Assembly (NCBI GenBank): GCA_014204435.1
Contig: JACHLF010000012.1
Location: 32,791-96,790, forward strand
Direction: 5' to 3'
Length of the DNA stretch: 64,000 nucleotides
From: Mycobacteroides chelonae
GTDB taxonomy: Bacteria > Actinomycetota > Actinomycetes > Mycobacteriales > Mycobacteriaceae
Shown here: piece by piece, positions 33,669 to 41,468 of the stretch
Layout of the letters: each line of letters opens with the position of its first letter
Numbering within the stretch: the first letter of the stretch is position 1
Made by a program: the position numbers and the translations under genes
The notes under the pieces: generated by a model
Seen by the model: only the letters and a program-made list of their open reading frames with translations
Told to the model about the DNA's origin: nothing
Databases searched by the model: none

Positions 33669-34202
33669 ATGTCTGATTCATGTGCAGGCTTCGAAAACCG
33701 TGGCCCCGGCTGTGGCGGACCGGGATTCGGCCCCGGCGGCGGACCGGGCGGCTTGGGTTTCCGCATCAAGCGTGCGGTCACCGGCTCCCTACTGCTTGAC
33801 GGGCCGGCCAACGCGGCACAGATCGTGCAGCGTGTCTCCGATGCGACAGAAGGCGAGATCTTGCTGCCCGAGCCCGTGGTGGAGCGTGTTCTCGAACGGC
33901 TGGCACATCGCGGCGTCGTCAAGACCGAGGACGGCGTGGCCACCCTGACCGATTTCGGCCGCAACGTGCTCGCGAAGCGGGGCATCACCAGCAAGACCGC
34001 GCAGGCGCTCCGCGCCAGGGTTTTCCCGAAGCTCGTCAACGTTCTCAAGCTGCGCTCGGGACTGGCCGAGATCGCCGGTCTTGCGCGCGTCATCGCCGTC
34101 ACCGGCACCGACGCGCAGAAGGAGAAGCTGGCCGAGGCCAGCGCCACCCTGTTGGCCACGGTCACCGACGTCAAGCGCTCCCTGCAGAGCGCCCTCGCCT
34201 AG
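33669..34202 (+). CDS. Winged-helix regulator-like protein with glycine-rich N-terminus
   Basis: A 177-residue protein. Residues 5-30 are Gly/Pro/Cys-rich (CAGFENRGPGCGGPGFGPGG) with two cysteines. The rest looks like a PadR-type winged helix: RIKRAVTGSLLLDGPANAAQ, IVQRVSDATEGEILLPEPVV, ERVLERLAHRGVVKTEDGVA and TLTDFGRNVLAKRGI, followed by two long helices (ETLAEASATLLATVTDVKRS-like). The glycine-rich metal-suggestive head is typical of some PadR proteins of actinobacteria. The GGGAGAG site just before ATG 33669 is good. Two operator copies upstream suggest autorepression. Confidence 0.75.
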   Translation: MSDSCAGFENRGPGCGGPGFGPGGGPGGLGFRIKRAVTGSLLLDGPANAAQIVQRVSDATEGEILLPEPVVERVLERLAHRGVVKTEDGVATLTDFGRNVLAKRGITSKTAQALRARVFPKLVNVLKLRSGLAEIAGLARVIAVTGTDAQKEKLAEASATLLATVTDVKRSLQSALA

Positions 34203-34215
34203 AAACGGCATCGCG

Positions 34216-34256
34216 CACTGCCCGTGTGGCCATATCGTCTGGCCGCACGGGCAGTG
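34216..34256 (+). terminator. Hairpin terminator after the winged-helix gene
   Basis: CACTGCCCGTGTGGCC (34216-34231) pairs with GGCCGCACGGGCAGTG (34241-34256) over 16 bases with one G-T pair and a nine-base loop. No T tract. It starts 14 bases after the stop at 34202, and the murT promoter hexamer follows. Confidence 0.75.
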
Positions 34257-34284
34257 GCCGCGGCCGCTCCAATAAACTGCGCGG

Positions 34285-35553
34285 ATGCCCATCGAGCACC
34301 TATCGCTGCGTGGCCGGATCGCACTGGCTGCCGGACGCTCGGCACGCTGGGCGTCCCGGATCAGTGGTCGCGGCGCGGGGTCCATGATCGGCGGCCTCGT
34401 CGCGCTCAAGTTGGACAGCTCGGTGCTGGCGCAGCTGGGCCGCGGACGTCGCACCGTGCTGATCACCGGCACCAATGGCAAGTCCACCACCACCCGGATG
34501 ACCGCAGCAGCACTGGCGACCGTGGGACCGGTGGCCACCAACACCGAAGGCTCCAACATGGATGCCGGCCTGGTTGCCGCGCTGGCCGGCACCCGGGATG
34601 CCGAGGTCGCCGTACTCGAAGTCGACGAGATGCACGTGCCACACGTCGCGGACGCGGTCACCCCCGCGGCCATCGTGCTGCTGAACCTCAGCCGTGATCA
34701 GCTGGACCGCGTCGGTGAGATCAACAACATCGAACGCACATTGCGCAAGGGTCTTTCCCGGCACCGCGATGCGGTGATCGTCGCGAACTGCGATGACGTC
34801 TTGATGACATCGGCCGCGTACGACAGCCCCAACGTGGTCTGGGTGGCGGCCGGGGGCGGCTGGGCCGGTGATTCGGTGAGCTGTCCGCGCAGCGGCGAGC
34901 TCATAGTCCGCGACGGAAACCATTGGTACAGCACGGGAACCGACTTCTCCCGGCCCGATCCGGACTGGTGGTTCGACGATGATCGGATCTACGGCCCCAG
35001 CGGAATCAGCCTGCCGATGTCGCTGACGCTGCCCGGCACCGCGAACCGCGGGAACGCCACCCTGGCGGTAGCCGCCGCCATCGAGCTCGGCGCCCGCCCC
35101 AACCCGGCCGTCGATGCCGTGGCCGCCGTCGACCAGGTAGCGGGCCGCTATCGCAGCATCGACCTGGGCGACCACACGGTCCGGCTACTGCTGGCCAAGA
35201 ATCCAGCCGGCTGGCAGGAGGCACTGTCGATGGTCGATACCGATGCCGACGGACTGGTCATCGCGGTCAACGGCCAGGTGCCCGACGGTGAGGACCTGTC
35301 CTGGCTGTGGGATGTGAACTTCGAACACTTCGCCTGCGACAACGCGGAAACCACCGTGCCTCCCGTCGTCGCATCCGGGGAGCGCGGCACCGATCTGGCA
35401 GTCCGGCTGACCTACGCCAGCGTCACCCACACCCTGCATCACGACCCGGTGCAGGCCATCAAGGCCTGCCCCCCCGGCAGGATCGATGTGATCGCGAACT
35501 ACACGGCCTTCCTCAACCTCAACCGTGCGCTGGCCAAAGGTGTTGCGGCATGA
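34285..35553 (+). CDS. murT: Lipid II isoglutaminyl synthase, MurT subunit
   Basis: With GatD, MurT amidates the D-iso-glutamate of lipid II in the peptidoglycan precursor. The 422-residue Mur-ligase-like protein has the ATP loop VLITGTNGKSTTTRMTAAA, LEVDEMHVPHVAD, LLNLSRDQLDRVGEI, and ends in a C-terminal DUF1727-type domain (GRIDVIANYTAFLNLNRAL). The family's Cys4 zinc ribbon is degenerate here: the segment reads VSCPRSGELIVRDGNHWYST, with one Cys where CxxC pairs are expected. ATG 34285 has TAAACT six bases upstream, so it is probably leaderless. Overlaps gatD by ATGA. Confidence 0.95.
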   Translation: MPIEHLSLRGRIALAAGRSARWASRISGRGAGSMIGGLVALKLDSSVLAQLGRGRRTVLITGTNGKSTTTRMTAAALATVGPVATNTEGSNMDAGLVAALAGTRDAEVAVLEVDEMHVPHVADAVTPAAIVLLNLSRDQLDRVGEINNIERTLRKGLSRHRDAVIVANCDDVLMTSAAYDSPNVVWVAAGGGWAGDSVSCPRSGELIVRDGNHWYSTGTDFSRPDPDWWFDDDRIYGPSGISLPMSLTLPGTANRGNATLAVAAAIELGARPNPAVDAVAAVDQVAGRYRSIDLGDHTVRLLLAKNPAGWQEALSMVDTDADGLVIAVNGQVPDGEDLSWLWDVNFEHFACDNAETTVPPVVASGERGTDLAVRLTYASVTHTLHHDPVQAIKACPPGRIDVIANYTAFLNLNRALAKGVAA

Positions 35554-36263
35554 GTGAATCCACCGTTCGGGTTGGCCTGGTGCTTCCCGATGTGATGGGC
35601 ACCTACGGCGATTCGGGCAATGCCGTGGTGTTGCGGCAGCGACTGCGAATGCGCGGTATCGACGCCGACATCGTGGCGATCACCCTGGCAGATCCGGTAC
35701 CCGATTCCCTGGATGTCTACACCCTGGGCGGGGCCGAGGATTACGCGCAGCGGCTGGCCACCCGGCATCTCATCGAGCACCCCGGCCTACAACGTGCCGT
35801 CGAACGCGGCGCACCGGTGCTGGCGATCTGCGCGGCCATCCAAGTGCTCGGCCATTGGTACGAAACCTCTTCCGGTGAACGTGTCGAGGGTGTCGGCCTG
35901 CTCGACGTCACGACCAGTCCGCAAGAGAAACGCGCCATCGGGGAGTTGGCCGGTGTGCCTATCATGGCCGAGCTCGAAGACACCCTGACCGGATTCGAAA
36001 ACCACCGTGGCGGAACGGTTCTGGGCCCCACGGCGGCGCCGCTGTGCACCGTCTCCCGGGGCGCCGGAAACCGGGCCGGTGACGGTACCGACGGGGTGGT
36101 GCAGGGCAGCGTGATCGCTACGTACATGCACGGTCCTTGTCTGGCACGCAACCCTGAGCTCGCGGATCTCTTGCTCGCACGCGCCATGGGTGTCCAGCAG
36201 CTGACCCCACTGGATCTGGACGAGGTGGCACGGCTTCGCCGGGAACGGTTGTCCGCCAAGTAG
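35550..36263 (+). CDS. gatD: Lipid II isoglutaminyl synthase, GatD glutaminase subunit
   Basis: A 237-residue class I glutamine amidotransferase (CobB/CobQ-like): VGLVLPDVMGTYGDSGNAVV, VYTLGGAEDYAQRLATRHL, the nucleophile in PVLAICAAIQVLGHWY (cysteine) and a C-terminal histidine in IATYMHGPCLARNPELAD. It releases ammonia from glutamine and channels it to MurT. Normal length. Starts at ATG 35550, overlapping murT. Expected to be essential for cell-wall cross-linking in mycobacteria. Confidence 0.95.
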   Translation: MSESTVRVGLVLPDVMGTYGDSGNAVVLRQRLRMRGIDADIVAITLADPVPDSLDVYTLGGAEDYAQRLATRHLIEHPGLQRAVERGAPVLAICAAIQVLGHWYETSSGERVEGVGLLDVTTSPQEKRAIGELAGVPIMAELEDTLTGFENHRGGTVLGPTAAPLCTVSRGAGNRAGDGTDGVVQGSVIATYMHGPCLARNPELADLLLARAMGVQQLTPLDLDEVARLRRERLSAK

Positions 36264-36280
36264 TCCCAGCTCGCAACGAA

Positions 36281-36889
36281 CTAGAGGGGGCGTCGTCCGG
36301 AGAGGGCGCGTCCCAGGGTCAGTTCGTCGGCGAATTCCAGGTCCCCACCCATCGGCAAGCCAGAAGCCAGCCGGGTGACGGTGAGCCCGGGGAAATCGCG
36401 CAGCATCCGCACCAGATAGGTGGCTGTCGCTTCGCCCTCGGTGTTCGGGTCGGTGGCGATGATGACCTCCGAGATGGAGACGCCGTCTTCCTCGGTTCCT
36501 ATGCGTGTCAACAGCTCTCTGATGCGAAGCTGATCGGGACCGACGCCCGAGAGCGGATCAAGTGCTCCACCGAGCACGTGATACCGGCCGCGGAACTCTC
36601 GGGTGCGCTCGACCGCCTGCACGTCCTTGGGCTCCTCGACAACGCAGACCAACGCGATATCGCGTCGCGGGTCGGCACAGATGCGGCAGCGCTCCTTGTC
36701 GGAGACGTTCCCGCAGACCTCGCAGAACTGCACACCGTCACGCACCCGGGTCAGGGCCGCGGTCAGTCGATCGATATCGGGCGCCTCGACACCCAACAGA
36801 TGGAAGGCGATGCGCTGTGCGCTCTTGGGTCCTACCCCGGGCAGCTTGCCCAGTTCGTCAATGAGGTCCTGGACCGGGCCCTCAAACAC
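36281..36889 (-). CDS. recR: Recombination protein RecR
   Basis: A 202-residue RecR: FEGPVQDLIDELGKLPGVGP, KSAQRIAFHLL (helix-hairpin-helix), the zinc finger FCEVCGNVSDKERCRICADP, a TOPRIM domain (ALVCVVEEPKDVQAVERT, EVIIATDPNTEGEATATYL) and LASGLPMGGDLEFADELTLG at the C-terminal Walker-like segment. Works with RecO in loading RecA on gaps. GTG 36889 is chosen since homology starts with FEGP; it overlaps ebfC by eight bases. The ebfC-recR order is standard. Confidence 0.96.
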   Translation of the reverse strand: MFEGPVQDLIDELGKLPGVGPKSAQRIAFHLLGVEAPDIDRLTAALTRVRDGVQFCEVCGNVSDKERCRICADPRRDIALVCVVEEPKDVQAVERTREFRGRYHVLGGALDPLSGVGPDQLRIRELLTRIGTEEDGVSISEVIIATDPNTEGEATATYLVRMLRDFPGLTVTRLASGLPMGGDLEFADELTLGRALSGRRPL

Positions 36890-37226
36890 CGGGCAATCCC
36901 AGCCCTCCACCAAGATCGCCGAGACCGCCCGCGAGCGGGCCCAGCCGCTGACTTGCGAGTTCCTGTGTCTTCGACGTCAGATCGGCAAACGCGCCGATGA
37001 TCAGGTCCTGCAGCGTCTCGACGTCGTCAGGATCGACGATCGTCGGGTCGATCTGCACGTTGGTCACCTCGCCACTGCCCTTGCCGGTGATACGCACCAA
37101 GCCAGCACCGGACTCACCGATGACCTCCGCTGCCGCGATCTGCGCCTGAGCAGCCATCAGCTGCTGCTGCATCTGCTGTGCCTGCGCGAGCAAGGCCGAC
37201 ATATCCGGGGCGCCTCCGGGTTGCAT
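36882..37226 (-). CDS. YbaB/EbfC-family nucleoid-associated protein
   Basis: A 114-residue YbaB/EbfC protein: MSALLAQAQQMQQQLMAAQA, VTNVQIDPTIVDPDDVETLQ, DLIIGAFADLTSKTQELASQ, ending with a glycine-rich GPLAGGLGDLGGGLGLPGV tail. Binds DNA as a dimer. ATG 37226 starts MQPGGAPDMSALL. The frame further upstream to 37301 lies in the promoter region of ami1. Co-operonic with recR, as in almost all bacteria. Confidence 0.94.
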   Translation of the reverse strand: MQPGGAPDMSALLAQAQQMQQQLMAAQAQIAAAEVIGESGAGLVRITGKGSGEVTNVQIDPTIVDPDDVETLQDLIIGAFADLTSKTQELASQRLGPLAGGLGDLGGGLGLPGV

Positions 37227-37332
37227 GGACTCTCCTTCTCGCTTGAAGCGACCGGGTATCAACTTGGTCACGCTCGCCGAGCCTCGGCGGGTCGTCAACA
37301 AGGGTAGCCGCCGTCCGGGCTACCGTGGCCAG

Positions 37333-38184
37333 GTGCGAGTGAGTTTCGGCCACCATCTGGCGCGGCCCGCCCCGCGCCGCCGCGCCATGACCTTAGCCGG
37401 GACGGCCCTGCTGACGGCGGCATCGGTCATGGTGCTGCCCATCGGCATGCGGTCGGCCCCCACCACCTTCACCGCAGCCGCGGCTCCCGGCATCGCCGGA
37501 CGTATCGTCGTGCTGGACCCCGGGCACAACGGCGCCAACGACAGTTCGATCAACAACCAGGTGCCCGACGGGCGCGGCGGTACCAAGAGCTGTCAGACCA
37601 GCGGTACTGTCACCGACGGCGGATACCCCGAGCACACCTTCGCCTGGAACACCGTGCTGCTCATTCGCCAGCAGCTGACCCAGCTCGGCGTCCGCACCGC
37701 CATGACCCGTGGCGACGACGACAAGCTCGGACCGTGCATCGATAAGCGCGCAGAAATCGAGAACGGCTACAACCCGGACGCGGTAGTCAGCATCCACGCC
37801 GACGGCGGTCCGGCCAGCGGCCACGGCTTCCACGTCAACTTCTCGAGCCCTCCGGTCAACGCCGTGCAGGGCGAGCCGACGCTGCGCTTTGCCAAGACCA
37901 TGCGCGACAGCCTGCAGGCCGCGGGCCTAACGCCCTCGACGTATATCGGCACCGGCGGCCTCTACGGGCGCTCCGACCTGGCCGGCCTCAACCTGGCCCA
38001 GCACCCCAAGGTGCTCGTCGAACTCGGCAACATGAAGAACGCGCAGGACGCGGCCATGATGACGAGCCCAGAGGGCCGCGCCAAGTACGCGCAGGCCGTC
38101 GTCCAGGGCATCGTCGCCTACCTCAGCGGCACGGCACCGGCGCCGGGGGTTGACCCGGCGGCGGCACCAGCACCCGGCGGTTAG
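37333..38184 (+). CDS. ami1: N-acetylmuramoyl-L-alanine amidase (Ami1-type)
   Basis: A zinc amidase that cuts the lactyl-amide between glycan and stem peptide. The 283-residue protein starts VRVSFGHHLAR at GTG 37333 and has a signal segment (TLAGTALLTAASVMVLPIGM). The Amidase_3 domain shows IVVLDPGHNGAND (zinc His), GGYPEHTFAWNTVLLIRQQL (zinc Glu), VVSIHADGGPASGHGF (zinc His) and VLVELGNMKNAQDAAMM (catalytic Glu). TACCGT lies six bases before GTG, so the mRNA is probably leaderless. Ends in an Ala/Pro-rich tail, overlapping the SRPBCC gene by TTAG. Confidence 0.93.
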   Translation: MRVSFGHHLARPAPRRRAMTLAGTALLTAASVMVLPIGMRSAPTTFTAAAAPGIAGRIVVLDPGHNGANDSSINNQVPDGRGGTKSCQTSGTVTDGGYPEHTFAWNTVLLIRQQLTQLGVRTAMTRGDDDKLGPCIDKRAEIENGYNPDAVVSIHADGGPASGHGFHVNFSSPPVNAVQGEPTLRFAKTMRDSLQAAGLTPSTYIGTGGLYGRSDLAGLNLAQHPKVLVELGNMKNAQDAAMMTSPEGRAKYAQAVVQGIVAYLSGTAPAPGVDPAAAPAPGG

Positions 38185-38627
38185 GCCGCCGAACCCTCCA
38201 CGGTCTTCTTCAGGTTGGCCAGCACCTCGGCCTGAATCTTCTTGAGCCCCAACGGCGCGAAGGTCTTCTCGAAGAAGCCCTTGATACCGCCGCCACCGGT
38301 CCACGCGGTCTTGGTGGTAACGGTAGAGCCGGTTCCGGCGGGCGCCACAGTCCAGCTGGTCACCAGGGTGGAGTTCGCGTCCTTCTCGATGACGCTGTGG
38401 CCGGCCACGCTCACGCTGGACTTGATGTCTCGCACGCGCGACTCGGTGGCCTGCAGCTTCCAGGACGCGACGGTGCCCTCACCCTGACCGCCTTCGAGGA
38501 CCTGGTAATCGCGGTAATGGCCGGACAAGATCTTCGGGCGCACATTCTGGTAGTCGGCTACCGCGGCGAGCACTGCCTCGGGCGCCGCGTCGATCAACAC
38601 CGAACTGGACGCACTGACCTGACCCAT
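38181..38627 (-). CDS. SRPBCC-family (START-like) lipid-binding domain protein
   Basis: A 148-residue START-fold protein: VSASSSVLIDAAPEAVLAAV, ADYQNVRPKILSGHYRDYQV, GQGEGTVASWKLQATE and the terminal helix FFEKTFAPLGLKKIQAEVLA. The fold has a hydrophobic pocket. Orthologous, by position and pattern, to Rv3718c (memory). The ligand is unknown. The start ATG 38627 has GAGGGAG upstream and homology starts with MGQVSASSSV. Stop shares bases with that of ami1. Confidence 0.85.
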   Translation of the reverse strand: MGQVSASSSVLIDAAPEAVLAAVADYQNVRPKILSGHYRDYQVLEGGQGEGTVASWKLQATESRVRDIKSSVSVAGHSVIEKDANSTLVTSWTVAPAGTGSTVTTKTAWTGGGGIKGFFEKTFAPLGLKKIQAEVLANLKKTVEGSAA

Positions 38628-38676
38628 GAGTTCTCCCTCGCTACTATTTGGTTCTACTACTGGTCGTAGTCGCAGT

Positions 38677-39498
38677 CTAGGGGTCGCCCACCAGATCGCC
38701 CAGGCTACGTTCGCCTTCCACGGTCTGGCCGCCATGCCGCAGAAAGCGCGCAATGCGGTGGGTGCTGTGCTCGTCGGCGAATGCCTGGACAATGGCTGCG
38801 CGCTCGGCGGCCAGTCCTGGTTCCAGGTCCTTCGCCTGCGCATCGACCGTACTCTTGGCACCCGCGATCAACCCGAGCGGATTGACTGCGATACGCCGGG
38901 CGAGCCGATTCACGAACCGCCACCCCTCGTCGGGGTCCAGGGCACGGTTCACCCAGCCGTATCGCTCCGCCAGATCCGCACCGAAATCGTCGTGACCCAA
39001 AATCACCTCGAGTGCGCGCGCCCGCCCCATGCTCTGGACCAGGTGCTGCGGGCCCGAGCCGGCCGGGACGATGCCCAACCCTGTCTCCACTTGATTGAAG
39101 ATGGCCCGGCCACGTACCGCGAAGCGCATGTCCAGGTTCAGCAGAAACTCGCTGCCCCCACCCGCCACCCGGCCCTCCACCAGGGCGATGGTCGCCTGTC
39201 GCAATGCGCGGAACCTACCGACCAGCCGTTGAAAGGATTCGACCGACTCGGCCGTGCGCGCCGAGTCGGTTTGCAGAATCTCAACATTCAGGTGGGCAAT
39301 GAAGAACTCTGGGTTGGCGCTGCCAAACAGCACCACCGTCACATCGTCTCGATCGGCAAGCCATCGGGTCAGGCGTGACAGGCTCGACATGAGTGGCCCG
39401 TCGAGAAGATTGAGCGGTTCGTGGTCAAACAGAACGGTGACGACGCGATCATCGCGTTCGCAGCGCAATCCGGCGAGTTGGGGGACGTCGGTGCTCAT
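38677..39498 (-). CDS. Enoyl-CoA hydratase/isomerase (crotonase) family protein
   Basis: A 273-residue crotonase-fold protein starting MSTDVPQLAGLRCERDDRVV: TVLFDHEPLNLLDGPLMSSL, a FFIAHLNVEIL oxyanion-type segment, ALVEGRVAGGGSEFLLNLDM (second oxyanion Gly) and VPAGSGPQHLVQSMGRARAL. The two usual catalytic glutamates of hydratases are not both evident (SEFLLNLD and GLGIVPAG positions), so hydratase, isomerase or hydrolase activity is undecided. It follows a flavin monooxygenase-like gene by 13 bases, which suggests one catabolic operon controlled by the divergent TetR. Confidence 0.82.
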   Translation of the reverse strand: MSTDVPQLAGLRCERDDRVVTVLFDHEPLNLLDGPLMSSLSRLTRWLADRDDVTVVLFGSANPEFFIAHLNVEILQTDSARTAESVESFQRLVGRFRALRQATIALVEGRVAGGGSEFLLNLDMRFAVRGRAIFNQVETGLGIVPAGSGPQHLVQSMGRARALEVILGHDDFGADLAERYGWVNRALDPDEGWRFVNRLARRIAVNPLGLIAGAKSTVDAQAKDLEPGLAAERAAIVQAFADEHSTHRIARFLRHGGQTVEGERSLGDLVGDP

Positions 39499-39511
39499 CG
39501 TCTTGCGGCTA

Positions 39512-40705
39512 TCAGAACGCGACAGAGCCGGGCGGGAGCCCAAGCTCCACCCGCCCGAACAATTCGTAGGCCGAATCCGTGTCGTAGACAACGTGTGTGG
39601 ACAGCGTGTTCACGTCGCGCAGGTGCCTCTGCAACGGTGAGTCCTCGTACTGGGCCGAAGCCCCGGACGCCTCGACAGCTTCGGCGATAGCCTGCTTGCA
39701 GACCTCCACCACATAGGCGCAGTTGCGGCGCACGGCCACCCGGTCCTCGGTGGTCAGCCCCTCGCCGGAGCGCAGCTTGTCCTCCACATCCCGCACCGTC
39801 TTCAACAGCAGCGCGCGAGCGGACTCCGCCTGCGCGGCAACATGTCCCATACGGCGATGCGCGGTGGCGAGCTTGGACTGTTCCTGCATCGAGTACCGCA
39901 TCACCCTGGTCTTGATCTTCTCGGTGAACAGCTCGACGGTGCCCAAGGCCATACCCACCGCCGGCGCGGCGGCGACATTCGAGAGGGCACAGAACAGCGG
40001 TATGCGGTAAATGGCGGCCCCTTGCAGCTCCGCGGACGGCGACTGTCCACGTGCCAGCGGACCGAACTCCTGCACTCGGTGTTCGGGAACGAAGACGTCC
40101 TCGACGGCGATGTCCATGCTTCCGGTGCCTCGCAAGCCGGAAGTGAACCAGGTGTCGATGACCTCGAGATCTGATCGGGGGATCATGAAAGTGCGCAGAT
40201 CTGGGTACTTCGGCGGCTCGTCGTGTTGCACAATCGCCGCCACGGACGCCCACGACGAGTGCCACACCCCACTGCCGAACTGCCAACGCCCACGTATCCT
40301 GTAGCCGCCGTCGACGGGGGTGGCCACACCGGAGGGCGACCAGCTGCCGGGAAACAGCAAGGGAGAGCCGGCGGGCATCGAGCCGAACATCTCGTCCTGC
40401 AGCTTCTCGGGGAACAATCCGGCCAGCCAGTTGTGAATTCCGTAGATGCAGAACGTCCAGGCGGTCGATCCGCAGACCTTGCCCACCTCGATGACCGCAC
40501 CGACCAAGGTCTCCAGGCTGGCCTCGTCGCCACCGTACCGCCGCGGGGCCATGAGGCTGAACAGACCCGACCGGGACAGCTCGGCAATGGTCTCGTCGGG
40601 CATCCGGCGCAGGCGCTCCGCCTCCAGCGCCCGCGCACCGATGGCGGGGGCGAGCTCTCGAGCACGCTGCACGGCGTCGGTCTGTACTGCTGTCGAACTC
40701 ATCAT
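39512..40705 (-). CDS. Acyl-CoA dehydrogenase-like flavin monooxygenase (HsaA/DszC group)
   Basis: A 397-residue protein of the type-2 acyl-CoA dehydrogenase C-terminal group: VQRARELAPAIGARALEAER, AELSRSGLFSLMAPRRYGGD, ACGSTAWTF-like KVCGSTAWTFCIYGIHNWL, GGYRIRGRWQFGSGVWHSSW, TWFTSGLRGTGSMDIAVEDV and PLFCALSNVAAAPAVGMALG. These are flavin-dependent hydroxylases fed by a reductase (HsaA, DszC, HpaB-like). Aromatic, steroid or sulfur-heterocycle substrates are typical. No reductase gene is in the operon. ATG 40705 follows a GAGG site. The TetR gene diverges with an operator in between. Confidence 0.87.
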   Translation of the reverse strand: MMSSTAVQTDAVQRARELAPAIGARALEAERLRRMPDETIAELSRSGLFSLMAPRRYGGDEASLETLVGAVIEVGKVCGSTAWTFCIYGIHNWLAGLFPEKLQDEMFGSMPAGSPLLFPGSWSPSGVATPVDGGYRIRGRWQFGSGVWHSSWASVAAIVQHDEPPKYPDLRTFMIPRSDLEVIDTWFTSGLRGTGSMDIAVEDVFVPEHRVQEFGPLARGQSPSAELQGAAIYRIPLFCALSNVAAAPAVGMALGTVELFTEKIKTRVMRYSMQEQSKLATAHRRMGHVAAQAESARALLLKTVRDVEDKLRSGEGLTTEDRVAVRRNCAYVVEVCKQAIAEAVEASGASAQYEDSPLQRHLRDVNTLSTHVVYDTDSAYELFGRVELGLPPGSVAF

Positions 40706-40759
40706 CAAAACCTCGCAACCTGCGCAATCATTAGGGAATGACACGCTATCGGACTGAAA

Positions 40760-40775
40760 CTGAATCTCGATTCAG
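40760..40775. promoter_or_regulatory. Divergent operator between the monooxygenase operon and TetR
   Basis: CTGAATC-tc-GATTCAG is a perfect inverted repeat with seven-base arms, extended on the outside by AA and GTTT-like bases (AAACTGAATCTC on the left, CGATTCAGGTTT on the right). It is 21 bases before the TetR start and 54 before the monooxygenase start. A TAATGT -10 for TetR begins four bases downstream. Confidence 0.7.
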
Positions 40776-40796
40776 GTTTAATGTAGCCTTGGCGGC

Positions 40797-41468
40797 GTGG
40801 TGATGTCTAGCGATTCAGAGATCCGGCCCGTGCCCGCCGATCAGCCCTCGACACAACGCGGGCGCAGCACACGTCGCGCCTTGATGGATGCCGCGCGTGA
40901 GGTCATCTCCAGGGTCGGTTACGCCGAAACACGGGTCATCGACATCACCACCGAGGCCGGTAAGTCGGTCGGGGTGTTCTACAACTACTTCACCGACAAG
41001 GCCGAGCTGCTGCGCACCATGGTCGACGAGTTCCGCGACCAGGCCTACACCCGCGGTGACACCGTCGCGACCGACGATCGCGCCCCGTACGACGTGATCC
41101 GCGACATCGTCACCGTGTACTGGACCACCTATCGCGAGCACGCACCGGTCCTTTCCGGGGTATTCCAAGCGGCCCAGATCGACCCCACATTCGTGGCCCA
41201 CTGGCGAGACTTGCGGGCTCCGGCACGCACGATGATCGCCAACAACATTCGACGTCTACAAACGCATGACTACTGCCCGGGAATGGATCCCGACATCACC
41301 GCCTCCGCCATCGGCGCGATGATGGACTACTTCTGTTACGTCTGGCTGGTCGAGGGGGGCGAGACAGGACGCAGCTCGGTCAGCGACGAAGAGGCCATCG
41401 ACACCCTGGCGCGCATCTGGTTCAACGCGCTGTGGTGGAAGTCCGAGGGTGCACATGGGGCCACCTGA
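40797..41468 (+). CDS. TetR/AcrR-family transcriptional repressor
   Basis: A 223-residue regulator. The N-terminus reads RGRSTRRALMDAAREVISRV, GYAETRVIDITTEAGKSVGV and FYNYFTDKAELLRTMVDEFR, the TetR helix-turn-helix; the rest is a ligand-binding helical domain (YDVIRDIVTVYWTTYREHAP, VFQAAQIDP). GTG 40797 is used, with GTG 40800 and ATG 40803 as alternatives. It likely represses both itself and the divergent monooxygenase-crotonase operon through the palindrome at 40760, and also leads a tight operon with an APH-like kinase and an enolase homologue. Confidence 0.9.
   Translation: MVMSSDSEIRPVPADQPSTQRGRSTRRALMDAAREVISRVGYAETRVIDITTEAGKSVGVFYNYFTDKAELLRTMVDEFRDQAYTRGDTVATDDRAPYDVIRDIVTVYWTTYREHAPVLSGVFQAAQIDPTFVAHWRDLRAPARTMIANNIRRLQTHDYCPGMDPDITASAIGAMMDYFCYVWLVEGGETGRSSVSDEEAIDTLARIWFNALWWKSEGAHGAT

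Noticed and set aside
38640..38670. ACTAC-n5-GTAGT repeat upstream of the SRPBCC gene
   Set aside because: Only five-base arms in a loosely repetitive CTAC-rich segment; no second copy and no clear position relative to a -10.
39495..40727. A 410-codon open frame in another frame of the same strand as the monooxygenase
   Set aside because: It is rich in Arg and Gly with no domain pattern, while the 39512 frame has the full family signature.
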